DNA from: Wocania arenilitoris
GTDB lineage: Bacteria > Bacteroidota > Bacteroidia > Flavobacteriales > Flavobacteriaceae
Direction of reading: 5' to 3'
Assembly (NCBI RefSeq): GCF_021728535.1
Contig: NZ_JAKKDU010000002.1
Span: forward strand, 66,932-130,931
Length of the DNA: 64,000 nucleotides
Shown: positions 42,137 through 51,376 of the stretch, one piece after another
Layout: every line of letters starts with the position of its first letter
Position numbering within the stretch: position 1 is the first letter of the stretch
The notes under the pieces: model-generated
Told to the model about the DNA's origin: nothing
Databases searched by the model: none
The model's input: only the letters and a program-made list of their open reading frames with translations
Position numbers and translations under genes: made by a program

Positions 42137-43132
42137 TTAAAAATACGTCCCTTTTAATTCTAATCCAGTCGATTCTTCCAAACCAAACATTAAATTCATA
42201 TTCTGGACTGCTTGTCCAGAAGCACCTTTTAATAAATTATCAATGGTACTTGTAATTAATAATTTATTATTGTGTTTATGCAAATGTACCAAACACTTAT
42301 TGGTGTTTACAACTTGCTTCATATGCAAAAAATCGTCTGACACAAATGTGAATTTAGCATCCTTGTAAAAGGGTTTATAGATAGCTTTTGCATCCTCAAC
42401 AGTACCTTCAAAGTCGGTATAAATTGTTGCAAAAATACCTCTAGAAAAATTACCTCTATTTGGCATAAAAATAATTTCAGAAGAAAAATCGTTTTGCAAT
42501 TGATTCACAGATTGATTAATCTCACCTAAATGCTGATGCGTAAACGGCTTGTAATACGAAAAATTATTGTCTCTCCATGTATAATGGGTTGTTGCGGATA
42601 AAGATGTTCCTGCCCCAGTAGCGCCAGTAACCGCATTTACATGTACATCATTATTAATTAAACCAGCATTTGCCAATGGCAATAGCCCCAACTGAATTGC
42701 TGTTGCAAAACAACCTGGGTTTGCAATATAATTTGCGTTTACAATAGCGCCTTTATTTAATTCGGGTAAACCATAGACAAAAGTCTTTATTTGGGTTGAG
42801 CCTGTCGAAGTAAATACTTTGTTGGATTCTAGTCTAAAATCGTTTCCTAAATCTATGATTTTAGTGGTGTCTGAAAATGTGTTTGCAGATAAAAATTTCA
42901 CCGAATTTCCATGGCCTAAGCATAAAAATAAGACATCTACATTAGGGTTTACAGTGTCTGTAAATTTCAATTCTAAAGATCCTACCAAATCTTGGTGTAT
43001 TTTAGTAATGTTATTTCCAGCATTACTTGTGCTAAATACAAAATCAATCTCTACTTCTGGATGATTAATTAGTAATCTAATTAACTCTCCAGCTGTGTAT
43101 CCTGCTCCTCCAATAATTCCAACATTAATCAT
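42137..43132 (-). CDS. argC: N-acyl-gamma-glutamyl-phosphate reductase
   Basis: Third step of arginine synthesis. 331 residues. NVGIIGGAGYTAGELIRLL (NADP site), FLCLGHGNS, DLGNDFRL, the catalytic Cys in ANPGCFATAIQL and HQHLGEINQ with FMPNRGNFSRGIFAT are diagnostic. Just before TFVYGLPELN a short stretch (VFTSTGSTQI) is encoded by a REP-like sequence (42793-42810) and seems to be an insertion in a variable loop. It ends 3 bases after argG. Confidence 0.94.
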   Translation of the reverse strand: MINVGIIGGAGYTAGELIRLLINHPEVEIDFVFSTSNAGNNITKIHQDLVGSLELKFTDTVNPNVDVLFLCLGHGNSVKFLSANTFSDTTKIIDLGNDFRLESNKVFTSTGSTQIKTFVYGLPELNKGAIVNANYIANPGCFATAIQLGLLPLANAGLINNDVHVNAVTGATGAGTSLSATTHYTWRDNNFSYYKPFTHQHLGEINQSVNQLQNDFSSEIIFMPNRGNFSRGIFATIYTDFEGTVEDAKAIYKPFYKDAKFTFVSDDFLHMKQVVNTNKCLVHLHKHNNKLLITSTIDNLLKGASGQAVQNMNLMFGLEESTGLELKGTYF

Positions 43133-43135
43133 AGC

Positions 43136-44311
43136 TTAAGAGTTTACTTGTTGATATATTTTGTTTTGATTTCCTAGAATTTTAATAAATCCTTTAGCAT
43201 CATCAGCAGTCCAAGCTTTATTCTCTTCACCGTAACTACCAAACTTAGCACTCATTAAATCGTGTTTAGAAACAATTCCATCTAAAGAAAAATGGTAAGG
43301 TTGTAGCGTTACAGTTACATTACCTGAAACCATATCTTGACTACTTTGTAAAAAGGCTTCAATGTTTCGCATTACAGGGTCTAAATATTGCCCCTCGTGT
43401 AAATGCATGCCATAAAAACTAGATAAATATTCTTTATGCTGTAATTGCCATTTGGTTAATGTATGCTTTTCTAACAGATGATGTGCTTTTACTATAATTA
43501 AAGCTGCAGCAGCTTCAAAACCAACTCTACCTTTAATTCCAACAATGGTATCGCCAACATGAATATCTCTTCCAATAGCATATGCAGAAGCGATATTGTT
43601 TAGTTTTTCAATATTAACTTCGGGTGCATTTTCTTTATCGTTTAAAGCGATAAACTCACCATTTTTAAAAGTTAAGGTTACTTTTTCTTCTCCTTCTTTT
43701 TCTAATTGCGATGGATAAGCTTCACTTGGTAGTGCTTTTTCTGAAGTTAACGTTTCTTCGCCACCAACACTTGTTCCCCAAAGGCCTTTATTTATGGAGT
43801 ACTTTGCTTTTTCCCAAGACGCTTCAATACCATTGTCTTTTAAATAATCAATCTCTTCTTGTCTTGTTAATTTCTGATCTCTTATTGGGGTAATAATTTT
43901 AATATCAGGGGCTAACGTTTGAAAAATCATATCAAACCTAACTTGGTCATTCCCTGCTCCAGTACTGCCATGAGCTATATATTCTGCATTAATGCTTTTA
44001 GCATATTCAATAATTTCAATAGCTTGAATAATACGTTCTGCACTTACCGAAAGGGGATAGGTATTGTTTTTTAATACATTACCAAATATTAAATACTTTA
44101 CTACTTTTTGGTAAAAAGTAGAAACTGCATCAATATTCTTATAAGTAGAAACGCCCATTTTATAAGCGTTACTTTCAATATGTTTAATTTCTTCTTGTGT
44201 AAAACCGCCTGTATTTACACTTACTGCATGCACATCATATTTTTTTGAGAGACTTACTGCGCAATACGAGGTGTCTAATCCTCCACTATATGCTATTACT
44301 AATTTTTTCAT
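43136..44311 (-). CDS. argG: Argininosuccinate synthase
   Basis: ATP-dependent ligation of citrulline and aspartate. 391 residues from ATG 44311; an in-frame ATG at 44335 adds 8 residues. The PP-loop AYSGGLDTSYCAVSL, EYIAHGSTGAGNDQVRFD, ITPIRDQKL and SINKGLWGTSVGGEE are conserved. It is the second gene of the arg operon, after the GNAT gene. Confidence 0.95.
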   Translation of the reverse strand: MKKLVIAYSGGLDTSYCAVSLSKKYDVHAVSVNTGGFTQEEIKHIESNAYKMGVSTYKNIDAVSTFYQKVVKYLIFGNVLKNNTYPLSVSAERIIQAIEIIEYAKSINAEYIAHGSTGAGNDQVRFDMIFQTLAPDIKIITPIRDQKLTRQEEIDYLKDNGIEASWEKAKYSINKGLWGTSVGGEETLTSEKALPSEAYPSQLEKEGEEKVTLTFKNGEFIALNDKENAPEVNIEKLNNIASAYAIGRDIHVGDTIVGIKGRVGFEAAAALIIVKAHHLLEKHTLTKWQLQHKEYLSSFYGMHLHEGQYLDPVMRNIEAFLQSSQDMVSGNVTVTLQPYHFSLDGIVSKHDLMSAKFGSYGEENKAWTADDAKGFIKILGNQNKIYQQVNS

Positions 44312-44403
44312 GTGTTTATATTTATTGTTATTCAACGGTCACATGTAACATCCTAAATAATCATTTGATTGTGTGATTAAATATTAATCATGGATGTTTC
44401 ATT

Positions 44404-45027
44404 TTACTTTTTATCTTTTCTTAAAAACAATACTTGTTTTATTCTTTTTAATCGTTTGAAAACTTTTTCTTTTATTGGTTTAGACTTTTCTTGGTCTTTT
44501 GTGCTCTTGTTAGGATCGTATAACATGCCTGTGCATAAGCACATTTTTCTATTAGTTCTTGTTAAAACATCATAATTTTTACAAGTTTGGCAACCATCCC
44601 AAAAGGATTGATCATCTGTAAGTTCTGAAAAAGTTACTGGCTTATAGCCTAAATCGCTATTCATTTTCATAACTGCTAAACCTGTAGTAATGCTAAATAC
44701 TTTAGAATTGGGAAATTTATTTCTTGAATGTTCAAAAACCTTCTTTTTAATTTGTTTAGCTAGCCCTTTTCCTCTATAATTTGGGTGAACAATTAAACCC
44801 GAATTAGCAACAAATTTACCATGTCCCCAGGCTTCTATATAACAAAATCCTGCAAAATTATTTCTATCTAGAGCTATTACTGCATTGCCATTTTCCATTT
44901 TTGTGGTAATGTATTCTGGAGTACGTCTAGCTATACCTGTGCCTCTTACGTTTGCAGATTCTGCAATGGTATCGCAAATTTCTTGTGCGTATTTGCTATG
45001 TGATTTATTAGCAATAATGATTTTCAT
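44404..45027 (-). CDS. GNAT N-acyltransferase with Cys cluster, candidate N-acylglutamate synthase
   Basis: 207 residues. GNAT fold with NSGLIVHPNYRGKGLAKQI (acyl-CoA-binding RGKGLA, 85-90). A C-terminal extension carries FWDGCQTCKNY and KMCLCTGML: Cys146, Cys149, Cys163 and Cys165, a likely metal site. It heads the arginine operon, which otherwise lacks any argA or argJ, so I infer that it acylates glutamate, the missing first step. I recall a related Bacteroides protein being assigned this role from mutant fitness data, but cannot verify it here. The tail is very basic. Confidence 0.75.
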   Translation of the reverse strand: MKIIIANKSHSKYAQEICDTIAESANVRGTGIARRTPEYITTKMENGNAVIALDRNNFAGFCYIEAWGHGKFVANSGLIVHPNYRGKGLAKQIKKKVFEHSRNKFPNSKVFSITTGLAVMKMNSDLGYKPVTFSELTDDQSFWDGCQTCKNYDVLTRTNRKMCLCTGMLYDPNKSTKDQEKSKPIKEKVFKRLKRIKQVLFLRKDKK

Positions 45028-45483
45028 TAGTTATTTCTTATTGTTTTTCTTTTTTTTGAAATATTCTTTTTTTTTAAAGCTGAACAGGACTCACCTTAGT
45101 TCTAATAATTTATTAAGTACCCTTACGGGCGGCGCACAAAAATACGATGTACAAAACTTATACTCTTTAAAGGAAAAGTAACTAATTGAAGTTGAAAATT
45201 TGAATTTGATGCAAACATGATAAAAAAATAAAATTAAACGTAACTAGTATGGGCTAAATAGAAGAATTAGCGACGGCGGTTGCGCAAGCGCAAACCGGGA
45301 GAAAACGTACGTATTTTATTTTTCTTTGAATTCATTGGTGTAAAACTAAAAATTTAATTTTATTATCAGCTATATTTTCTTATTATTTTAATAATAATTA
45401 TCAAATTTTATTCAAATCATGCTTTTTGTTTTTAATTATTCATTTGTAAGTGGTTATAATTAAAATATCTTTTTTACGGATTA
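45028..45483. other. Intergenic region upstream of the arg operon
   Basis: 456 bases. The part near the operon holds its promoter (45137-45144) and a leader of about 100 bases with CCCTTACGGG near its 5' end. Around 45270-45300 is a locally GC-rich hairpin, CGGTTGCGC AA GCGCAAACCG, without an adjacent T-run. No open frame or RNA gene is recognisable. Confidence 0.6.
45137..45144 (-). promoter_or_regulatory. -7 promoter element of the arginine/proline operon
   Basis: Minus strand TATTTTTG fits TAnnTTTG. The predicted start near 45131 leaves a leader of about 100 bases before the GNAT gene. A -33 box at standard spacing is not clear. Confidence 0.45.
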
Positions 45484-47074
45484 TTACAAGATATAATCTG
45501 TGCTTATGAAATTTGAGGTTTTTTTGTTTAAAAGTTCTTCTAAAATAGCATTATTGTAGGCATTATCTTTTGAGGCAACAAACGTTCTTATTGAAAATGA
45601 ACGTAGTGCATCATGAACACTTAATGTGCCAAATGCTGAATCTTTTCTGCCAGTAAAGGGATATACATCGGGTCCGCGTTGGCAAGAACTATTCAAGTTT
45701 ACTCTGCATACTAAATTAACCAAAGTGTCAATTAACGGAGAGAGCTTATCAATGTCTTTGCCAAATAGACTTACTTGTTGTCCGTAATTTGATTCTGCCA
45801 TAGCATCTAAAGGTTTTTCAATATCGATAAAAGGCACAATCGGAATTACAGGTCCAAATTGCTCTTCTTTAAAGACTCGCATATTTTTTGTAACAGGATA
45901 TAATACTGCAGGGAATATAAAATTATCGGATGTTTCACCGCCTTTTTTGTTTAGCTTTTTTGCTCCTTTTTCTAAGGCGTCATCTATTAGTTCTCGAATA
46001 TAAGCTGGTTTATCAACCTCTGGAAGTGGTGTTAATTTAGCTCCTGGTTGCTAAGGGTTGCCAAAACTAAGTGCATCTACTTTTTCTGAAAAAAGCGTAT
46101 TAAATTCATCAACTATAGATTCGTGAACATATAAAACTTTTAATGCCGTACAGCGTTGCCCGTTAAAGGATAATGTTCCAGAAATACATTCTTCAACTGC
46201 TAAATCTAAATCGGCATCAGGTAAAACAATGGCAGGGTTTTTTGCTTCCAAACCTAAAACCATACGTAATCTATTTCCTTTTGGGTGTTGTGATTGTAAA
46301 GCATTAGCAGATTTGCTGTTTCCAATTAAAGCCAATACATCTATTTTACCAGATTGCATAATTGGGGTTGCCAAAACACGGCCACGGCCATTAGGATATT
46401 TACAATGCCTTTAGGAAAACTGCTTTGAAACGCTTCTAATAGAGGCGAAATTAGTAAAACACCAATTTTAGCAGGTTTAAAAATTACTGGATTCCCCATG
46501 ATTAAAGCAGGAATAAGTAAGGTGAATGTTTCATTTAAAGGGTAGTTATATGGGCCTAAACACAAAACAACACCTAAAGGACCTCTACGAATATGTGCAT
46601 AAACACCAGAGTTTTTCTCAAACTTTGCAGAGTCTCTATCAATTTGTTTATAGGCTTCAATGGTATCTAAATATAATCTACAGTTCTGTCAAATTCCTTT
46701 TCAGAATCAGGAAGATTTTTACCTATTTCCCACATTAAAAGTTTAACGACTTCCTCACGTTTAGTTTTCATTTGTTTAACAAATTTCTCCATACATGCTA
46801 TTCTATCTACTACTTTCATTGTTGGCCATAGTCCTTGGCCTTTTCCATAAGCTGAACAAGCTGAATTTAAAGCATCTAAAGCTTCTTTTTCGCCTAATTG
46901 AGGTATAGTTCCTAGTAATGTTGGTTTGTAATCTTTAGTTAAAGAGATGGTAGAGTATACCTTGGCAGTATCGCCTTGCCAATGCATTAATTTGCCATTA
47001 ATTAAATAGGTTTTTTGATGTGTAAGTGAGTTGATTTTATAAGCTTCTGGAATTTCTAAAAAAGTCGTTTTCAT
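45484..47074 (-). pseudogene. gapN: Broken NADP-dependent glyceraldehyde-3-phosphate dehydrogenase
   Basis: Non-phosphorylating GAPDH of the aldehyde dehydrogenase superfamily, recognisable along its whole length: [66 protein letters not shown], catalytic Cys in [11 protein letters not shown] and [14 protein letters not shown]. Three lesions: a frameshift near 46668-46680 (after DRTVDYI, resuming YLDTIEAYK), a second near 46395-46405 (after FPKGIVNI, resuming [12 protein letters not shown]) and a nonsense codon TAG at 46051-46053 in [14 protein letters not shown], where Trp is usual. Between lesions the sequence is well preserved, so inactivation is recent, or the read has errors. Confidence 0.88.
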
Positions 47075-47393
47075 ATCTAAAAATTAGTTTTAAACTATAG
47101 CTAATGTATTTAAATTTAAGCTCAAAATTCTTTGAAAATATAAGTTTGTTTGAACAAATATGATATTCTCAACAGTTTAATTACTACATAGTAAAATGTT
47201 AATGAATCAAACGTTTTCGGTTATTGATTTTACTTAAGGTTTGTCGATTCTGTTTTGTTGTTTGTCGTTTTAATTCAGTTGTCTATATAATATAGTATTT
47301 ATAGCAGAAGTTTAGCTTATCTTTTCATATATTAGCAACGTTTTTTATTAAAAAATTACTTCATTAAAATACACATAATTTATTTTTAACATA
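47075..47393. other. Region upstream of the oxidative glycan operon
   Basis: 319 bases of AT-rich DNA between divergent units. It contains AAACGTTTTCG (47209-47219), the same core as the palindrome at 20971-20984 and close to a LacI-type operator. No sure TAnnTTTG promoter was found; AAGGTTTG near 47235 is one mismatch away. No open frame. Confidence 0.45.
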
Positions 47394-48197
47394 ATGAAAC
47401 ATTTAATTTCACTTTTAGCAATCAGTATTTTACTCTTCTCTTGTAAATTAGATAAAAAAACAGAACCAATTGTAACAGACCAAAAACAAGAAACCAAAAC
47501 AGAAACAAACGTAGATGAATGGATTTATCTTTTTGATGGTTCTAGTTTAGATGGTTGGCGAGCCTATAATGGAGATACAATGCCTCCTGGATGGATTATA
47601 AAAGATAGTATTTTGACATTTGATACTAAATTAGGTTTAGAACAAGATTATAAAGGAGGAAAAGATATTATTTATGGTGCAGAAGAGTTTGATAATTTTG
47701 AACTTTACTTAGAATGGAAACTTCCTCCAGGAGGGAATAGTGGCATTTTTTATCATGTAAAAGAAGGTCATAAAAGTATTCCTCAAATTGCACCAGAATA
47801 TCAGCTTATTGATGATTTAGGTTACGCAAAAATGCACGACCTTACAGAGTATAATAAAAGTTTAGGTTACACTGAAACCCCAGAAGAATTAAAGCCTTTA
47901 CAAAAAACAGGGTCAGATTATGCTATGCATCCTGCCGATCAATCTCAAAAAGTTCTTAACCCAATAGGTGAGTGGAACTCATCTAGAATAATGTTTACAC
48001 CCGAAAAGGTAGAACACTGGCTAAACGGAAAAAAGTTATTATCATTTGTACCATGGGATGAGGCTTGGTATAAAAAAAAGAATTCTGATAAATGGAAAAA
48101 CAGTAAAGATTACGGAAAATATAAAACAGGATATATTGGCTTACAAGATCATTCAAGCCCAATATGGTTTAGAAATATAAAAATAAAAAAACTCTAA
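47394..48197 (+). CDS. DUF1080 (3-keto-glycoside hydrolase-type) lipoprotein
   Basis: 267 residues. Lipobox LLFSC (Cys17) means an envelope-anchored protein. The rest is one DUF1080 concanavalin-like domain: WIYLFDGSSLDGWRAYNG, FDNFELYLEWKLPPGGNSGI, YQLIDD, GEWNSSRI and GYIGLQDHSSPIWFRNIKI. Members of this family have been shown to cleave 3-keto-glycosides. It is the first gene of a four-gene unit and is followed after 14 bases by a Gfo/Idh/MocA oxidoreductase that could make the 3-keto sugar. Confidence 0.88.
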   Translation: MKHLISLLAISILLFSCKLDKKTEPIVTDQKQETKTETNVDEWIYLFDGSSLDGWRAYNGDTMPPGWIIKDSILTFDTKLGLEQDYKGGKDIIYGAEEFDNFELYLEWKLPPGGNSGIFYHVKEGHKSIPQIAPEYQLIDDLGYAKMHDLTEYNKSLGYTETPEELKPLQKTGSDYAMHPADQSQKVLNPIGEWNSSRIMFTPEKVEHWLNGKKLLSFVPWDEAWYKKKNSDKWKNSKDYGKYKTGYIGLQDHSSPIWFRNIKIKKL

Positions 48198-48211
48198 TTA
48201 AAACATAAAGG

Positions 48212-49645
48212 ATGAATAAAAGAGATTTCTTAAAAAAGAGTGGATTAGGAGTTGCAGGTATAACCTTGGCTCCATCGATAATAATGTGTAAACCTGAAAC
48301 TAAAATTACACGTCTTAGAACAGCTCATATAGGTGTTGGCAATATGGGGTTTGCAGACCTTACAGATATATCGTCTCATCCATTGGTTGATGTTACAGCA
48401 TTGTGCGATGTAGATTCTAATAATTTAGCTAAAGCAAAAGAACTGCATCCTAACGCAAAAACTTTTTCAGATTATAGAGTGATGTTAAAAGAAATGAAAA
48501 ACAGTATTGATGCTGTTATAGTTTCTACGCCAGATCATACTCATGCTCCAGCATCAATGCTAGCTATGAATATGAATAAGCCGGTATATTGTCAAAAACC
48601 ATTAACTCATCATGTCTCTGAGGCTAGAGCAATGAAAAAACTTGCTGAAAAGAAAAATCTTGTTACGCAGATGGGTATTCAAGTGCATTCTTTTTATGAT
48701 TATAAATTAGCAACATTATTAATACAATCTGGTATCATAGGAAAAGTGCATACGGTGCATGCATGGTCTCCAAAAAACTGGGGTTATGATGGTGAAGCAC
48801 CAGAGGGCAGCGACCCGATTCCTGAAACTTTAGATTGGAATTTATGGTTAGGAACTTCAGCAAAACGCCCATATAAAAAAGACGTATATCATCCTGAGAA
48901 TTGGCGTAAATTAATGGATTATGGATGTGGTACATTAGGCGATATGGGCGTTCATATTTTTGATACACCTTATAATGCACTTAATCTAGATGTTCCTAAA
49001 ACTATAAAAAATGAGTGTCGCCAACCAACGGGTTTTGGTTATCCAGAAAAAAATGTTGTAACCTACGAGTTTCCACAAACTGAATATACCACTGAAACTT
49101 TAAAATGGATATGGTACGACGGATCAGGTGCTCCAAATGAACACGAAGATTTAATTTTACCCGGAGCAATTAAAAAAGAAGCATCTTCAACAACACAAGA
49201 GAAATCATTAGAAGATAAAATGTCTCTCGAAACAAAAACAGCTGCTGCAGGGACTTTGCCGAATCAAGGCGCTATGTTTGTTGGAGAAAAAGGGCGCTTA
49301 CTCTTACCGCATTTTATGCAATTACCTCAAAAAATTGTTGATGGCAAGTATGTTGATATATCTTCTGAAATTAATGCCATTAGTAAAGCAAATAATATGG
49401 GAGTTCCTGTTCGCGATTATGCATCAGAAGGACCTAAGCATTACCATCAGTTTGTTGATGCTTGTTTGGGTAAAGGAGCGTGCAGTGCACCATTTTCTTA
49501 TGCATCTAGATTAACAGAGACTATACTTTTAGGTGTTATTGCTGGTCGTTTTCCAAACCAAACTTTGCATTGGGATAGCGAAAAAGCTAAATTCTCTGAA
49601 GAAGAAGCTAATCAATATTTAGAAGGTGATTATAGAGAGTTTTAA
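48212..49645 (+). CDS. Secreted Gfo/Idh/MocA-family sugar oxidoreductase
   Basis: 477 residues. The N-terminus NKRDFLKKSGLGVAGITLAP is a Tat-like signal in which the twin arginine is Lys-Arg. The NAD(P)-binding domain follows (HIGVGNMGFADL, about 45-56), with STPDHTHAP and YCQKPLTHHVSEAR in place of the common EKP motif. The C-terminal domain has PKNWGYDGEAP and GCGTLGDMGVHIFD. Periplasmic relatives carry a tightly bound cofactor and oxidise or isomerise glycosides at C3. It overlaps the next gene by 20 bases. Confidence 0.88.
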   Translation: MNKRDFLKKSGLGVAGITLAPSIIMCKPETKITRLRTAHIGVGNMGFADLTDISSHPLVDVTALCDVDSNNLAKAKELHPNAKTFSDYRVMLKEMKNSIDAVIVSTPDHTHAPASMLAMNMNKPVYCQKPLTHHVSEARAMKKLAEKKNLVTQMGIQVHSFYDYKLATLLIQSGIIGKVHTVHAWSPKNWGYDGEAPEGSDPIPETLDWNLWLGTSAKRPYKKDVYHPENWRKLMDYGCGTLGDMGVHIFDTPYNALNLDVPKTIKNECRQPTGFGYPEKNVVTYEFPQTEYTTETLKWIWYDGSGAPNEHEDLILPGAIKKEASSTTQEKSLEDKMSLETKTAAAGTLPNQGAMFVGEKGRLLLPHFMQLPQKIVDGKYVDISSEINAISKANNMGVPVRDYASEGPKHYHQFVDACLGKGACSAPFSYASRLTETILLGVIAGRFPNQTLHWDSEKAKFSEEEANQYLEGDYREF

Positions 49646-51311
49646 AAATCAAAAGGAGATACTTAAACTCATTTTATTTATAATTTCTTTTGTTTTTATA
49701 GGCTGTGAAAAGCCCATAGTAAACACAAAGGATATGTATTCTGTTGTGCCATATCCAGAAAGTTTAGTTGTTAAAAACGGTCAATTCAAATTAAATAAAA
49801 ACACAAAATTTATAATTATAAATAATACGGATGTATTAAAAGAAAGTAGTACTGTTTTTCGGAACTTAATAAAGCAAAAACTGGGATTTGATTTAAATAT
49901 TGAAACACAAAAACCTAAAAATAAAAATTACATTTCAATAGAAATAAATTCAAGCTCAAATTCTGAAGAAGCTTATACTTTATCGGTATCGGAAAAATCA
50001 ATTCATCTTATAGGTAATTCTGAAAAAGGCGTTTTTAATGGATTGCAAACGTTGAGGCAATTACTAAAAATAGATTTACTAAATGACCATAAAAAAATTG
50101 ATGAAATAACAATACCAAATGTTGAAATTACTGATTCACCTCGTTATAATTGGAGAGGTGTAATGGTTGATGAATCGCGACATTTTTTTGGAAAAGCCAA
50201 AATTAAACAACTGTTAGAGCTCATGTCGCTTCAAAAATTGAATAAGTTTCATTGGCATTTAACTGATGCCCCAGGTTGGCGTTTAGAGATAAAAAAATAT
50301 CCTAAACTTACTAGCATAGGAGCTATTGGTAATTATAGCAATCCTAACACAAAACCTCAATTTTATACCCAAGATGATATAAAAGAGATTGTTCAATTTG
50401 CAACTCAAAGGCATATTGAAATTATTCCAGAAATAGATATGCCAGGGCACGCATCTGCAGCAATTAGGGCATATCCAGAGTTATCGGGTGGTGGTACTAA
50501 AAAGCATCCGCATTTTACATTTCATCCTGCGCGTACTTCAACCTATCAATTTTTAACTGATGTTTTAAAAGAGGTTAGTAGTTTATTTCCATCAAAATAC
50601 ATTCATATTGGTGCAGATGAAGTAAGCTTTGGAAACCAACATTGGCAAAATGACAAAGAAGTTATTACTTTAATGAAGCGGAATAATCTTGATAATATTA
50701 AACAAGTTGAAACATACTTTATTAATAGAATAAGAGATACTATTATATCATTAAAAAAAGAAGTTATTGGTTGGGATGAAGTTGTTGAAAATAACATGAA
50801 TAACGAAAAAACCATTGCCATGTGGTGGAGGCATGATAAACCTGAGATTTTAAACAAAGGATTAGCTAATAATTACAACATGATACTATGCCCGCGGAAG
50901 CCTATGTATTTTGATTTTGTACAACATGAAAGTCATAGTTTTGGTCGCAGATGGGATGGCTTTGGTGCTGTAAATGATGTATATAATTTTCCAGATGCTT
51001 TAAGTAATATTAATGTGTCTAACCCTAAAATTTTAGGAATTCAGGGTAATTTATGGACTGAACAAATTAATACTGAAAAAAGATTTGATTTTATGCTTTA
51101 CACAAGAATGTCTGCTTTATCAGAAGCAGCTTGGACAAGCAAAACCAATAAATCTTTTGAAAATTTTGAAAATCGATTAAAATATATTTTTAGCATTTAT
51201 AAAACTAAAAACATACACTATTTTAATTATTTTGTACCAGAAAACACTAAAGAACCAGGAGCCATTTTAAAACCAAAGTGGACTCAAAACTTTAGTACTT
51301 TTAAAAATTGA
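49626..51311 (+). CDS. Beta-N-acetylhexosaminidase (GH20), lipoprotein
   Basis: 561 residues with a GTG start overlapping the preceding gene. Lipobox FVFIGC (Cys27). An N-terminal GH20b domain (about 35-155) precedes the catalytic barrel: YNWRGVMVDESRHF, KFHWHLTDAPGWRLEI, EIIPEIDMPGHASAA and the catalytic pair Asp331-Glu332 in HIGADEVSFG, then GWDEVVENN and GIQGNLWTEQI. It removes terminal GlcNAc or GalNAc from glycans in the periplasm or at the surface. The stop overlaps the possible TTG start of the next gene. Confidence 0.93.
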   Translation: MIIESFKNQKEILKLILFIISFVFIGCEKPIVNTKDMYSVVPYPESLVVKNGQFKLNKNTKFIIINNTDVLKESSTVFRNLIKQKLGFDLNIETQKPKNKNYISIEINSSSNSEEAYTLSVSEKSIHLIGNSEKGVFNGLQTLRQLLKIDLLNDHKKIDEITIPNVEITDSPRYNWRGVMVDESRHFFGKAKIKQLLELMSLQKLNKFHWHLTDAPGWRLEIKKYPKLTSIGAIGNYSNPNTKPQFYTQDDIKEIVQFATQRHIEIIPEIDMPGHASAAIRAYPELSGGGTKKHPHFTFHPARTSTYQFLTDVLKEVSSLFPSKYIHIGADEVSFGNQHWQNDKEVITLMKRNNLDNIKQVETYFINRIRDTIISLKKEVIGWDEVVENNMNNEKTIAMWWRHDKPEILNKGLANNYNMILCPRKPMYFDFVQHESHSFGRRWDGFGAVNDVYNFPDALSNINVSNPKILGIQGNLWTEQINTEKRFDFMLYTRMSALSEAAWTSKTNKSFENFENRLKYIFSIYKTKNIHYFNYFVPENTKEPGAILKPKWTQNFSTFKN

Positions 51312-51376
51312 AAACTAAAGCCCAAATTATAAATTCCTTTTTTTGTTTTTTCAAAAGTCAGTATTTAAGAAAATCT

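Noticed and set aside
42025-42255. Plus-strand frame starting in the argC-proC gap
   Set aside because: It is made of the MITE-like repeat plus antisense argC and has no protein-like features.
45484-47074. Four separate small genes or programmed frameshifting in gapN
   Set aside because: The pieces align end to end with one aldehyde dehydrogenase; three different lesions including a plain TAG, with no slippery site or downstream structure seen, indicate decay.
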